From JAJXXT01 sp963764465 (lineage in GTDB: Bacteria; Pseudomonadota; Alphaproteobacteria; Acetobacterales; Acetobacteraceae): a stretch of 64,000 nt of DNA. The position numbers and the translations under genes are program-made. Where the stretch lies: contig CAVXSO010000006.1 in the NCBI GenBank assembly GCA_963764465.1, positions 868,001 through 932,000 on the forward strand, read 5' to 3'. Below the pieces are notes generated by a model. It did not search any database. It was given only the letters and a program-made list of their open reading frames with translations, and was not told where the DNA came from. Of this stretch, positions 24,969 through 34,035 are shown piece after piece; positions within the stretch are counted from its first letter, which is position 1; each line of letters starts with the position of its first letter.

Positions 24969-26461
24969 TATTTCGTGAGCGTCACGTCCCGCAGGCCCCA
25001 GAGCGAGCGCGTCGCCAGCGGGGTGAAGCCGTGCACGTTGTCGCGCACCGCGGTGAACAGCGTACCGTAGGCCAGCGTCGCGATCGGGCCGTCGCAGGCC
25101 AGGCCCTTCTGCACCGTGTCGTACTCAGCCTTGCGCTTGGCGGTGCTCGGCTCGCTGCGCGCCTCGTTCAGCAGCTGGTCCACGGCGGGGTTGGAATATT
25201 TGAAGACATTGGTGGCGCCGCCGGTCTGGTAGGTGCGGCCGAAATAGTCGTCGGGATCGACGCCGCCGCCGTTGAGCGAGACGAAGCCCTGGAAGTTGCT
25301 GGCGCGCCAGTCCTTCACGAAGGCGGGCAGCGTCTGGACATCGAGCTTGATGTCGAAGCCCGCCTTGTTGAGCTGCGCCTGCACGACCTGGGCCACGTCC
25401 ACCACCTGCTGCACGCTGCCGAGCACCTTCAGCGTCACCGGCAGGCGGCCCTTCACGCCGGCCTCGGCGAGCAGCTTCTTCGCACCAGCGGAGTCTGGCC
25501 GGTAGCAAGCGAAACTGCTGGTGGGCAACGCCCAGGTGGTGAGCGCAGGCGAGAGCGGACCGCCGGGCTCGCCGCGACCGAAATAGGCGGCCTGGACGAT
25601 CTGCGTGCGATCCAGGCCCATGTTCAGCGCCTCGCGTACCTTGGGATCGTTGAACGGCGGCTGGGAGACATTCATCCCGACCAGGCTGTAGGCGAGGTCC
25701 TGGGTCTTCAGCAGCGCAACGTGCGGCTTGCCGGCGAGCGCGGTCGCGGTGGCGGCGTCGATGTTCGGCAGCATCTGGTACGTGCCGCTGGCGAGGCCGA
25801 GCTGGCGCGTCGCTGCATCGGGAACGATGTCAAACGTGACGCCGACGAGGTGCGGCAGGCCGGCGGCCCAGTAATGCGGGTTGGCGACGAGCGCGATCGA
25901 GGTGTCGGGGACCCATTCCTTGAACGCGAAGGGGCCGGTGCCGTCCGGCTTGTGGGCGAGATCGCCGAAGGCCGCCGGCGAGGCGATGGCGAGGGTGGCG
26001 AGTTGCGCGAGGAATGGAGCGGACGGCTCCTTCAGCACGATCCGCAAAGTGTCCTTGCCGGTGGCCGTCATCGAGGCGATGCCGGTGAATTGCGAGGCGT
26101 AGGGCGAGGCGGTCTTGGGGTCGACGACGCGCTTGATGTTGGCGATCACCGCGTCCGCCGTGACCGGCGTGCCGTCGTGGAAGACGGCGCCGGGACGCAG
26201 CAGGAAATCGTAGGTCTTGCGGTCCGGGGCGAGGATCCATGCGGAAGCGAGCGCCGGTACGACCTGCAGCTTTGCGTCGATCGCGGTCAGACCCTCGTAG
26301 ATCGCGCTGTCGACCAGCACCGAGGAGAAAGCGGTGGCAATGTGCGGATCGAGGCCGGCCGGGGACTGGTCCACCCCCACCTGCAACACACCCGGGGCGG
26401 CGGCGTGCGCCGCGATCGGGATTGCCACGACGAGCGCCGCGAGACGGAACTGGAACGGCAT
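24968..26461 (-). CDS. Periplasmic solute-binding protein, peptide/nickel family (SBP_bac_5)
   Basis: The 497-residue protein has a signal peptide ending in AAHA (residue 20) and the family layout: QVGVDQSPAGLDPHIATAF, AIYEGLTAIDAKLQVVPALASAW, FLLRPGAVFHDGTPVTADAV, then DPDDYFGRTYQTGG. It would capture a peptide, glycan or metal-chelate ligand for the two permeases encoded directly downstream. Specificity is not visible; the SIS enzyme at the end of the operon hints at an amino-sugar ligand. Confidence 0.9.
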   Translation of the reverse strand: MPFQFRLAALVVAIPIAAHAAAPGVLQVGVDQSPAGLDPHIATAFSSVLVDSAIYEGLTAIDAKLQVVPALASAWILAPDRKTYDFLLRPGAVFHDGTPVTADAVIANIKRVVDPKTASPYASQFTGIASMTATGKDTLRIVLKEPSAPFLAQLATLAIASPAAFGDLAHKPDGTGPFAFKEWVPDTSIALVANPHYWAAGLPHLVGVTFDIVPDAATRQLGLASGTYQMLPNIDAATATALAGKPHVALLKTQDLAYSLVGMNVSQPPFNDPKVREALNMGLDRTQIVQAAYFGRGEPGGPLSPALTTWALPTSSFACYRPDSAGAKKLLAEAGVKGRLPVTLKVLGSVQQVVDVAQVVQAQLNKAGFDIKLDVQTLPAFVKDWRASNFQGFVSLNGGGVDPDDYFGRTYQTGGATNVFKYSNPAVDQLLNEARSEPSTAKRKAEYDTVQKGLACDGPIATLAYGTLFTAVRDNVHGFTPLATRSLWGLRDVTLTK

Positions 26462-26527
26462 CGGATGTCCCCCTGCAAAACGGGTGCGACCTTATGCCGG
26501 CCTAGGGCCAGCGCAAAGTGCGGGGGG

Positions 26528-27323
26528 TCAGACCAGACCTGCGCCCGACAGGGCACCGAAGACGCCGAGCGCGCAGGTGAGTGCGGAGACCGCCTGGACC
26601 ACCGCGAGGTAGGCGCGCGACGGCCGGAAGTCGTGCGGCAGGCCGCGCATCGCGAGCGCGATGAGGAAGCCCAACACCAGCGGCAGCAGCGGCAGCGGCA
26701 GCAGCGCGGTCATCACCTGGATGCCGATGTTGAGTGCGACCAGGTCCGGCGAGCCCCAGACCAGCGCGGCGGCGGCGATGAAGGCGGCGGCGCAGGCGCC
26801 GTAGAACCAGCGCGCGCAGCGGATGCAGCTCCAGCGAGTGACGCAAACCTGCGACCTCGCCGAGGCCCTCCGAGAGTGCCAGGGAGACGACGATGGCAGC
26901 GACCATTCCGACCCCGAATACACCGGCGCCGAAGACGAGCCGGCCGGCGACGGGACCGAGTAAGGGTGTGTGCGCTCCGCTCATCGCGTCGATCGCGACG
27001 AGCGCGGCGACCGCGAGCCCGGCGGCCGAGATCCAGCCCCATACGCCACCGAAATGTTCACGGATCAGTTCGCCGTGGCCGCGCCCGGTAGCGATGCCGA
27101 GGCGCGCGGTCAGTTCCTGGACGATGTAGAGAACCGGCACGAGCAGGAATTGCTGCAGGAGCAGCCGGTAGCCGAACTGCACGCCGCTCTGCCGTGCGGC
27201 GATGATGCTGCCGACATCGGTGTCCGCAAGCATGACCACGATGCCGGGTCCCATGATCGCCGCAATCCGGCGCGGCCGCGTGCGCAGTGCGGCGGCGCGC
27301 ATCGCGGCCTGGCTACTCGACAT
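26528..27323 (-). pseudogene. NRAMP-family metal transporter, internally deleted and frameshifted
   Basis: The first part (from MSSSQAAMRAAALRTRPRRIAA) encodes an NRAMP N-terminus: GPGIVVMLADTDVGSIIAARQSGVQ, then VPVLYIVQELTARLGIATGRGHGELI. After about 105 codons it jumps to sequence that belongs near the C-terminal half (LVFGAGVFGVGMVAAIVVSLALSEGLGEV). A frameshift near 26840 is needed to continue into WFYGACAAAFIAAAALVWGSPDLVALNIGIQ. Total coding span is about 265 codons against over 400 for the family, so several central membrane helices are missing. Likely non-functional. Confidence 0.75.
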
Positions 27324-27337
27324 CGGGCGACTCACTG

Positions 27338-27362
27338 TCAATCGCGAGTTATTCGCGATTGA
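27338..27362. repeat. Perfect inverted repeat upstream of the NRAMP pseudogene
   Basis: TCAATCGCGA-GTTAT-TCGCGATTGA has 10-bp perfect arms and a 5-nt centre. It spans the stop codon of the DMT transporter gene and sits 15 bp upstream of the NRAMP start. No U-tract follows on either strand, so an operator (perhaps for a metal-responsive repressor) is as likely as a terminator. Confidence 0.55.
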
Positions 27363-28284
27363 ATGTCGGGGGGTCGGCGCCAAGCAGCGGTGAACGCGCG
27401 GTCCCCGGTGTGGCGGCTTCCGGTGTGGCGGCGCGGGCGGGGCGGCCGCGGCGGGCGACGAGGGCGATGCCGGCGAGGACCAGCGCGGCGCCGGCGTAGA
27501 AGCCCGCGCCGAGTTGGTCGCCGAAGAGCAGCGCGGAGGCGGCGACGCCAATCACGGGCTGGATGTATTGGGTCGCCGCGGCGATCCGCGCCGGCACCCG
27601 ACGCAGCACGGCGAACCAGATCCATACGCCCGCGACCGTGACCAGCAGCCCGAGATAGAGGACCGAGACGGCGCCAATGGCGGTGAGCGAGGCGTGGCCC
27701 ATCCACGGTGTCGCGGCCAGCAGCGGCAGGGTGCCGAAGAGAGAGCTCCACGCGGCGATGCTGGCGGCCGGAAGGCGGCCGGTCATTTCCGCGGCCAGGA
27801 CATAGTAGATGGCGACGGCGAAGGCGGAGACCAGCATCCACGCGACGCCCACGAGCCCGGCCCCTCCCCCGCTGTCGTGGGCGAAAGCGATGACGCCGAC
27901 ACCGGTTGCCGCCACCAGGAGGCCGATGACGTGAATGGCGCGCAGAGCCTGGCGCAGCCGCCAGGCGGCGAGGACGGCGACCAGGATAGGGATCGTCGCG
28001 GACAGGACGGTGGCGACCGACGCCGGGGTGCGCGCCACGCCAAGCGCCTGTGCCACCTGGCCGACATCGATGCCCACCACGCCGAGGACCGCCAAGGTCA
28101 AAAGGTCGCGGCGCGTGGGGCGTGGGCCGCGCCAGGCGAGGATCGCGAAGAAGGGAGCGGCGGCGGCGTAGCGCAGCGTGGCGAGCACGATCGCGGGCAT
28201 CGCCATGACGCCGAATTTGGTCGCGGGGATGGAGAGGCCCCAGATCAGGCAGAGCAGCGCAAGGCCGGCGTAGGGCAGCCTCAT
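27349..28284 (-). CDS. DMT/EamA-family transporter
   Basis: The 311-residue protein is a pair of five-helix EamA repeats (first repeat from GLALLCLIWGLSIPATKFG, second from LVGVAWMLVSAFAVAIYYVL). Members move amino acids, sugars or metabolites across the inner membrane, usually outward. The ATG at 28284 overlaps the TPR-gene stop (ATGA). The last 40 residues are a hydrophilic tail rich in Ala, Arg and Thr. Substrate unknown. Confidence 0.88.
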   Translation of the reverse strand: MRLPYAGLALLCLIWGLSIPATKFGVMAMPAIVLATLRYAAAAPFFAILAWRGPRPTRRDLLTLAVLGVVGIDVGQVAQALGVARTPASVATVLSATIPILVAVLAAWRLRQALRAIHVIGLLVAATGVGVIAFAHDSGGGAGLVGVAWMLVSAFAVAIYYVLAAEMTGRLPAASIAAWSSLFGTLPLLAATPWMGHASLTAIGAVSVLYLGLLVTVAGVWIWFAVLRRVPARIAAATQYIQPVIGVAASALLFGDQLGAGFYAGAALVLAGIALVARRGRPARAATPEAATPGTARSPLLGADPPTFNRE

Positions 28285-29705
28285 CCGGCGGCGACCCGTT
28301 CCACGAGGGACGCGGCGACGCGCCCCGCCAGTTCCGCCCAGTCGCCGCGCGCGCGCTGCCGCCACAGGCGCAATGTGGGATACCAGGGCGAATGCTCGCG
28401 CCCGAGCAGCCAGCGATGATCCGGCGCGAATTGCAGCAGCACCCAGGCGGGGAGCCCGAGCGCACCGGCGAGGTTGGCGACCGAAGTGCAGGTGGTGATG
28501 ACGAGATCCATTGCCGTCATCAGGGCCGCGGTCTCCGCGAAGTCTGTGAGGGCGGCGCTGTGATCGACGAGGTTGGGGATGGCTGCGAGCACAGCGCGAT
28601 CCGCCTCGCGCACCGGGGCCTGGATCACGTGCAGTTCCGCGCCGGTGGCGGCGAGCGCGGGGAGGATCTGTTCGGCGCGCATCGAGCGTGTGCGGTCGCG
28701 CTTGAAATCCGGATTGCCGGACCAGGCGACGCCGACGCGTGGCCGGCGGCGCTCGCCCAGGCGGGCGCGCCACGCGGCGACACGGGCGGTACCAGCGCTG
28801 AGATAGGGCGGTGGCGGAATGGATTCGAGCGTGGTGCCGAGGGCGAGCGGCAGGCTCATCATCGCCACATGCAGATCGAAATCCGGCTGTGGCGCGGTGT
28901 CGGCGTGCAGTTCGAAGCCCATCGGCGCGAGCAGCGGAAGCAGCGGAAGCTGCGCGCGCAGTACGAGGGTGGCGCCCATGGCGGCGAGCAGCGGCGCGAA
29001 GCGGACGAACATGATGGTGTCGCCGGCGCCCTGCTCGCTGACCAGCAACAGGCGCCGCCCGGCGACGGGGGTTTCGCCGAGCCACATCGTCTCGAGGAAA
29101 TTGACGGCGCCGGAACGGAAATCCTTGTCGCGCCAGCGGTTCTGCAGCAGCGCGAAGCCGCGCGGGAGGTCACCCATGGTGAGCCGCGCGAGCCCCTCCC
29201 CGCACTGGGCAGGGATCAGGGCTGGCGATAGGCGTTCGGCCTGCGCGTAAAGGGCTGCCGCCGCGGCCGGCTCCGCGCGCAGCATGTGGGCGGCCGCCGC
29301 GTGGCACAGGGAAGCGGCGCGGTCCGGGTGGTCCGCGGGGACGCGTGATGCCGCCTCCAGCGCCTCCTCCGCCTGGTCGAGATCGACAAGGGCTGCGGCG
29401 AGGTTGGTGAGTGCGCGGCCATCGCCTGGCCGCAGTTCCACCGCGCGGCGGTAGCAGGCGACGCCGTCCTCGTCCCTGCCCTGCCGGCGCGCGGCGTTGC
29501 CGAGATCGTTCCAGGTGCCGGCGGCCGTAGAGTCGAGCGCCAGCGCGGCGCGAAACGCGGCCTCGGCGTCGGCGTATCGCCCGGCCTCCATGAGGGTGGC
29601 ACCCAGCATGGTAAGAGCGGTCGGATCCCATGGCCGGTCGGTCGCCGCGAAGCGGGCGGCGGCGATGGTGTTGTCGTCGGTGGGGTCGAAGCGGCGCGGT
29701 ATCAC
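28281..29705 (-). CDS. TPR protein with glycosyltransferase-like C-terminal domain
   Basis: Of 474 residues, the first about 190 form TPR repeats (for example GRYADAEAAFRAALALDS, then GTWNDLGNAARRQGRDEDG). From about residue 215 a GT-B-like domain follows with LLLVSEQGAGDTIMFVRFAPLL, RVGVAWSGNP and DLVITTCTSVANLAGALG. This arrangement is common in alphaproteobacterial TPR-glycosyltransferases thought to act on proteins or surface glycans. It is coupled by 4-bp overlaps to the SDR gene upstream and the DMT transporter downstream. Confidence 0.82.
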   Translation of the reverse strand: MIPRRFDPTDDNTIAAARFAATDRPWDPTALTMLGATLMEAGRYADAEAAFRAALALDSTAAGTWNDLGNAARRQGRDEDGVACYRRAVELRPGDGRALTNLAAALVDLDQAEEALEAASRVPADHPDRAASLCHAAAAHMLRAEPAAAAALYAQAERLSPALIPAQCGEGLARLTMGDLPRGFALLQNRWRDKDFRSGAVNFLETMWLGETPVAGRRLLLVSEQGAGDTIMFVRFAPLLAAMGATLVLRAQLPLLPLLAPMGFELHADTAPQPDFDLHVAMMSLPLALGTTLESIPPPPYLSAGTARVAAWRARLGERRRPRVGVAWSGNPDFKRDRTRSMRAEQILPALAATGAELHVIQAPVREADRAVLAAIPNLVDHSAALTDFAETAALMTAMDLVITTCTSVANLAGALGLPAWVLLQFAPDHRWLLGREHSPWYPTLRLWRQRARGDWAELAGRVAASLVERVAAG

Positions 29706-30454
29706 ATCACCGCGAAGCCATCGTCGGCCGCGAGGACCGTTCCGTTGAGGAAACGTCCTGGGGTGCCGGCGCAGAGCAGCAGCAGGGCGGCGTCGAGGTC
29801 CTCCGGCTTGCCGAAGCGGCGCCGTGGCTGGATGGCGCGCAGCTTCTCGCCGGCAGGCGAGGCGAGCCAGTCGCGGTTGATGTCGGTCTCGATATAGCCA
29901 GGGCAGAGCGCGTGCACGCCGATGCCGTGGCGGCCCCAGTCCCGCGCCATGGATTTCGTCATCATCACCAGGGCGGCCTTGCTGATGCAGTAGGTGGCGA
30001 GCTGGCCAATGGGACGCAGGCCGGCGACGGAGGCGATGTTGACGATGCGACCCTCGAGGCCGGCGGACATCATCTGCCGCGCCACGGCCTGGGCCATGAA
30101 GAACGGACCCTTGAGGTTGGTGGCGAGCACCATGTCGTAGTCGGCCTCGGTGACGTCCTCGGTGCGGGCGGGGCGGCTGATGCCGGCATTGTTGACCAGG
30201 ATGCCGACGGGGCCGAGGCGCGCGGCGACGGCCTCCACCGTGACCGCGATCGCGGCGGCGTCGGTCACGTCGAGCGCGAAGGCGGCGCCGCCGATCTCGG
30301 CGGCCAGCGCCTCCAGCCGGTCGAGCCTGCGGGCGGCAACGGCGACCGTGGCCCCGTGCGAGGCGAGGAGGCGGGCGAAACGGATGCCGAGGCCGGAGGA
30401 GGCGCCGGTAACGAGGGCGACCTTGCCCGCGATGTCGAAATCGAGGCCGCTCAT
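29702..30454 (-). CDS. Short-chain dehydrogenase/reductase
   Basis: This classical SDR of 250 residues has the cofactor motif TGASSGLG near residue 17, NNAGISRP in the middle, and catalytic Ser, Tyr and Lys in NIASVAGL and YCISK. ARRLDRL after the first fold suggests NADP preference. It overlaps the nitronate-monooxygenase-like gene (4 bp) and the TPR gene (4 bp). Substrate unknown. Confidence 0.9.
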   Translation of the reverse strand: MSGLDFDIAGKVALVTGASSGLGIRFARLLASHGATVAVAARRLDRLEALAAEIGGAAFALDVTDAAAIAVTVEAVAARLGPVGILVNNAGISRPARTEDVTEADYDMVLATNLKGPFFMAQAVARQMMSAGLEGRIVNIASVAGLRPIGQLATYCISKAALVMMTKSMARDWGRHGIGVHALCPGYIETDINRDWLASPAGEKLRAIQPRRRFGKPEDLDAALLLLCAGTPGRFLNGTVLAADDGFAVM

Positions 30455-31401
30455 GCCGCGAGCCGGCGGCGGGCCGCCTCGTATTCGCGGGCGAGGCGGT
30501 CGATGAGGTCGGCGGCGGGGACGATGCGGTCGATCACGCCGATCCCCTGCCCCGAACCCCAGATGTCCTTCCAGGCGCGTTTCTTGTCCGGGCCGAAATC
30601 CATCTTGCTCGGTTCCGAGGCCGGCAGGCGGTCGGGGTCGAGGCCGGCGGCGAGGAGGCTCGGCTTGAGGTAGTTGCCGTGCACGCCGGTGATGAGGTCC
30701 GTGTAGACGATGTCGGCCGACGCGCTCTCGACGACCATGCGCTTGTAGGCCTCGGCGGCGTTGGCTTCGGCCGTCGCGATGAAGGCGGAGCCGATATAGG
30801 CGAGGTCCGCGCCCATGGCCTGGGCGGCGAGGATGGCGCCGCCGGTCGCGATGGAGCCGGAGAGTGCCACGGGCCCGTCGAAGAACCGGCGGATTTCCTG
30901 GACGAGGGCGAAGGGCGAGGTGGTGCCGGCATGGCCGCCGGCGCCGGCTGCGACCGCTATGAGGCCATCCGCTCCCTTCTCGATCGCCTTCCTCGCGAAG
31001 GCGAGGCTGATGATGTCGTGCAGGACGATGCCGCCATAGGAGTGGGCGGCCTCGTACACCTCGGGCCTGGCGCCGAGGGAGGTGATCATCAGCGGCACCT
31101 TGTACTTAACGCAGAGGGCGACGTCGTGCTCGAGGCGGGTGTTGCTGCGGTGGACGATCTGGTTGACGGCGAACGGGGCGGCGGGACGCTCCGGGTGCTT
31201 CGCGTTCCAGTCGGCGAGGGCGGTGGTGATGCGCTCCAGCCACTCGTCCAGCATCAATTCCGGGCGGGCGTTCAAGGCGGGGAACGAGCCCACGATGCCC
31301 GACGTGCATTGAGCGATCACGAGGTCCGGGTTCGAGATGATGAACAGCGGCGCGCCGATCACGGGCAGGCGCAGATGTTGCAGGACCGGCGGCAACGACA
31401 T
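30451..31401 (-). CDS. Nitronate monooxygenase-family flavoprotein (NPD-like)
   Basis: A 316-residue TIM-barrel FMN protein of the 2-nitropropane dioxygenase family. It starts LRLPVIGAPLFIISNPDLVIAQ. The FMN phosphate-binding segments are VAAGAGGHAGTTSPFALVQEI and LSGSIATGGAILAAQAMGADLAYIGSAF. The family oxidises alkyl nitronates such as propionate-3-nitronate, but some members are enoyl reductases. The start at 31401 follows AGAGG; it leads a minus-strand operon of four genes and is divergent from the Hsp70-like gene. Confidence 0.85.
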   Translation of the reverse strand: MSLPPVLQHLRLPVIGAPLFIISNPDLVIAQCTSGIVGSFPALNARPELMLDEWLERITTALADWNAKHPERPAAPFAVNQIVHRSNTRLEHDVALCVKYKVPLMITSLGARPEVYEAAHSYGGIVLHDIISLAFARKAIEKGADGLIAVAAGAGGHAGTTSPFALVQEIRRFFDGPVALSGSIATGGAILAAQAMGADLAYIGSAFIATAEANAAEAYKRMVVESASADIVYTDLITGVHGNYLKPSLLAAGLDPDRLPASEPSKMDFGPDKKRAWKDIWGSGQGIGVIDRIVPAADLIDRLAREYEAARRRLAA

Positions 31402-31502
31402 GCAGGGCCTCTGGGACGAACTCCGCCGCGGTTCTGCCACGCGGGCAAGGCGACGCCAACCGCGCCTGTTGCGAAGGCGGCGGAAACCCGTATCCAGGGC
31501 GG

Positions 31503-32741
31503 ATGGCGAGCATCGGCATCGACTTCGGGACCACCAACTCCGTGCTCGCCATCGCGGGGGATGACGGCCGTGTGCGGACCGCGGGCTGCGGGGACGAGGC
31601 GGCGTTTCGCTCCATCCTGTGCTTCTGGGAGGAGACGCGCGGGGCGAGCCGTGGGCTGCGCCACGCGGCGGGGCCGGCCGCGATCGAGGCCTGGCTGGCG
31701 GCGGCGGCCGATTGCCGGCTGGTGATGTCGATGAAGTCCTACCTGGCGCAGGCGAGTTTTTCCGAGACGCGGATCTTCGGGCGGCGGCATACGCTCGAGG
31801 ACATCATCGCGCTGCTGCTGCGGGCGCTGCTGGAGGCGAGCGGCGTGGACCCCGCGGGCGCGCGGATCACCGCGGGGCGGCCGGTGCGGTTTGTGGGGGA
31901 GCGGGCGGATGACGCGCTCGGCGCGCGGCGCCTGACCGCGGCGTTCGCCGAGGCGGGGATGAAGGACATCACGCTGGCGCTGGAGCCGGAGGCGGCGGGG
32001 TGGCACTTCGCGCGGAGCCTCGATACGGATGCGACGGTGCTGGTGGGCGATTTCGGCGGCGGCACGTCCGATTTTTCCGTGCTGCGCTATGTGAAGGGGC
32101 GCGGGGTGGTCTCGCTCGGGCATGCGGGCATCGGGATTGCCGGCGATACGTTCGATGCGCGGATCATGGAGCACATCGTCGCACCGCGGCTCGGCAAGGG
32201 GAGCACCTATGCGCCGGCAGGGACGGCGCTGCCGGTGCCGCCGCACTGGTACCGGAACCTGGCGCGCTGGCACCTGCTTTCCATGATGCATACGCCGCGG
32301 ATGTTGCGCGAGATACGCGAGGTGGCGGCGCGGGCGAGCCATCCACACCGGCTGGAGGCGTTCGCGCGGCTGATCGCCGAGGAGCTGGGCTTCGAGCTCA
32401 ACCGCGCGGTGACGCGGGCCAAGGCGGAGCTTTCCACGCAGGCAAGCGCGGAGCTGCGCTTCGAGGGGGCGGGGATCACGATCGAGGAAGAGATTTCGCG
32501 CGAGGCGTTCGAGGCGTGGATTGCGCCGGATCTCGCGCGGCTGGCGGCCACGGTGGATGAGGCGCTGGCGGCGGCGGGGACGACAGCCGGCGAGATTTCA
32601 AGAGTGTTCCTGACCGGAGGCACCGCCTTCGTGCCGGCGGTGCGGCGCCTGTTCGAGCAGCGCTTCGGCGCCGGGCGCATCGCGGGCGGGCGCGAGTTCC
32701 TCGCCATCGCGGAGGGGCTGGCGCTGATGGGGGCGGGCTGA
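31503..32741 (+). CDS. Hsp70-like protein (YegD family), ATPase domain only
   Basis: The 412-residue protein contains the actin/Hsp70 nucleotide-binding signatures: IGIDFGTTNSVLAI at the N-terminus, VGDFGGGTSDFSVLRYV near residue 181 and FLTGGTAFVPAVRRLF near the end. No substrate-binding beta domain or lid follows, as in YegD. The family's client is unknown; a chaperone-like or regulatory role is inferred. It stands alone, 76 bp before the acyl-CoA dehydrogenase cluster. Confidence 0.85.
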   Translation: MASIGIDFGTTNSVLAIAGDDGRVRTAGCGDEAAFRSILCFWEETRGASRGLRHAAGPAAIEAWLAAAADCRLVMSMKSYLAQASFSETRIFGRRHTLEDIIALLLRALLEASGVDPAGARITAGRPVRFVGERADDALGARRLTAAFAEAGMKDITLALEPEAAGWHFARSLDTDATVLVGDFGGGTSDFSVLRYVKGRGVVSLGHAGIGIAGDTFDARIMEHIVAPRLGKGSTYAPAGTALPVPPHWYRNLARWHLLSMMHTPRMLREIREVAARASHPHRLEAFARLIAEELGFELNRAVTRAKAELSTQASAELRFEGAGITIEEEISREAFEAWIAPDLARLAATVDEALAAAGTTAGEISRVFLTGGTAFVPAVRRLFEQRFGAGRIAGGREFLAIAEGLALMGAG

Positions 32742-32817
32742 CCGACCCGGCGGGTTTGACTTCCGGGCCGCCTGCCGCGACGCTGCCGATGGAGGATAAC
32801 GGGCCGGGAATCAGGGG

Positions 32818-34020
32818 ATGGATCTGCGCTTCACCGAGGAAGAAATCGCCTTCCGCGACGAGGTTCGACGCTTCTTTCGCGAGGAGGTGCCCGAGCCGAT
32901 TCGGCGCAAGGTGCTGGAGGGGCGGCATCTCTCCAAGGACGAGATCGTGCGCTCGCAGCGTATCCTGAACGCGCATGGCTGGGCGGTGCCGCACTGGCCG
33001 CGTGAGTGGGGCGGGCAGGACTGGACGCCGGTACAGACCTACCTGTTCCAGGACGAGATGCAGCAGGCGGGCGTGCCGGCGCCGCTGCCGTTCAATGTCT
33101 CCATGGTGGGGCCGGTGATCGCCGAGTTCGGGAGCGAGGCGCAGAAGCGGCGGTTCCTGCCGCGGGCAGCCAACCTCGACGACTGGTGGTGCCAGGGATT
33201 TTCCGAGCCGGGCGCGGGCTCCGACCTCGCGAGCCTGCGCACCAGGGCGGTGCTCGACGGCGATGAGTGGGTGATCGACGGGCAGAAGACCTGGACCACG
33301 CTCGCGCAGCACGCCGACTGGATTTTCTGCCTCTGCCGCACCGATCCCGCCGTGAAGAAGCAGGAGGGGATTTCGTTCATCCTGGCGGATATGCGCACGC
33401 CGGGAATTACCGTGCGGCCGATCCAGACCATCGATGGCGGACGCGAGGTGAACGAGGTGTTCTTCGATGCCGTGCGGGTGCCGCGCGAGAACCTGGTGGG
33501 CGAGGTGAACCGCGGCTGGGACTATGCGAAGTTCCTGCTCGGCAACGAACGCACCGGCATCGCGCGCGTGGGGACGTCCAAGGCGCGGCTGAAGCGTATT
33601 CGCGAACTTGCGGGGCTGGAGCTGCGGGGCGGGCGGCCGGTGATCGAGGACCGGCGGTTTCGCGAGAAGCTCGCTTCCGTCGAGATCGAGCTCAAGGCGC
33701 TGGAGATGACGCAGCTGCGCGTGGTGGCCGACGAGCGCGGGCGGGCGCGGGGCAAACCCAACCCCGCTTCCTCCATCCTCAAGATCAAGGGATCGCAGTT
33801 GCAGCAGGCGACGACGGAGCTGCTGCTCGACGTGGTGGGGCCGCACGCGATGCCGCTCGCGGCACAGGACGAAGGAGCGGGGCGCAACGAGCCAGGCATC
33901 GGGCCCGACTATGCCGCAGTGGCGGCGCCGACCTACTTCAACTGGCGCAAGATCTCGATCTACGGCGGATCGAACGAGATCCAGCGCAACATCATCGCCA
34001 AGGCGATCCTTGGCTTCTGA
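32818..34020 (+). CDS. Acyl-CoA dehydrogenase family protein
   Basis: A 400-residue flavoprotein with the helical N-domain (MDLRFTEEEIAFRDEVRRFFREEVPEP), a middle beta-domain with GFSEPGAGSDLASLRTRA, and the C-terminal domain ending YGGSNEIQRNIIAKAILGF. It is adjacent to a second, shorter homologue (34036), so the two probably form a heteromeric enzyme, as in steroid and related long side-chain degradation systems. Substrate cannot be assigned. Confidence 0.92.
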   Translation: MDLRFTEEEIAFRDEVRRFFREEVPEPIRRKVLEGRHLSKDEIVRSQRILNAHGWAVPHWPREWGGQDWTPVQTYLFQDEMQQAGVPAPLPFNVSMVGPVIAEFGSEAQKRRFLPRAANLDDWWCQGFSEPGAGSDLASLRTRAVLDGDEWVIDGQKTWTTLAQHADWIFCLCRTDPAVKKQEGISFILADMRTPGITVRPIQTIDGGREVNEVFFDAVRVPRENLVGEVNRGWDYAKFLLGNERTGIARVGTSKARLKRIRELAGLELRGGRPVIEDRRFREKLASVEIELKALEMTQLRVVADERGRARGKPNPASSILKIKGSQLQQATTELLLDVVGPHAMPLAAQDEGAGRNEPGIGPDYAAVAAPTYFNWRKISIYGGSNEIQRNIIAKAILGF

Positions 34021-34035
34021 CATGGCAGGCCCGGC

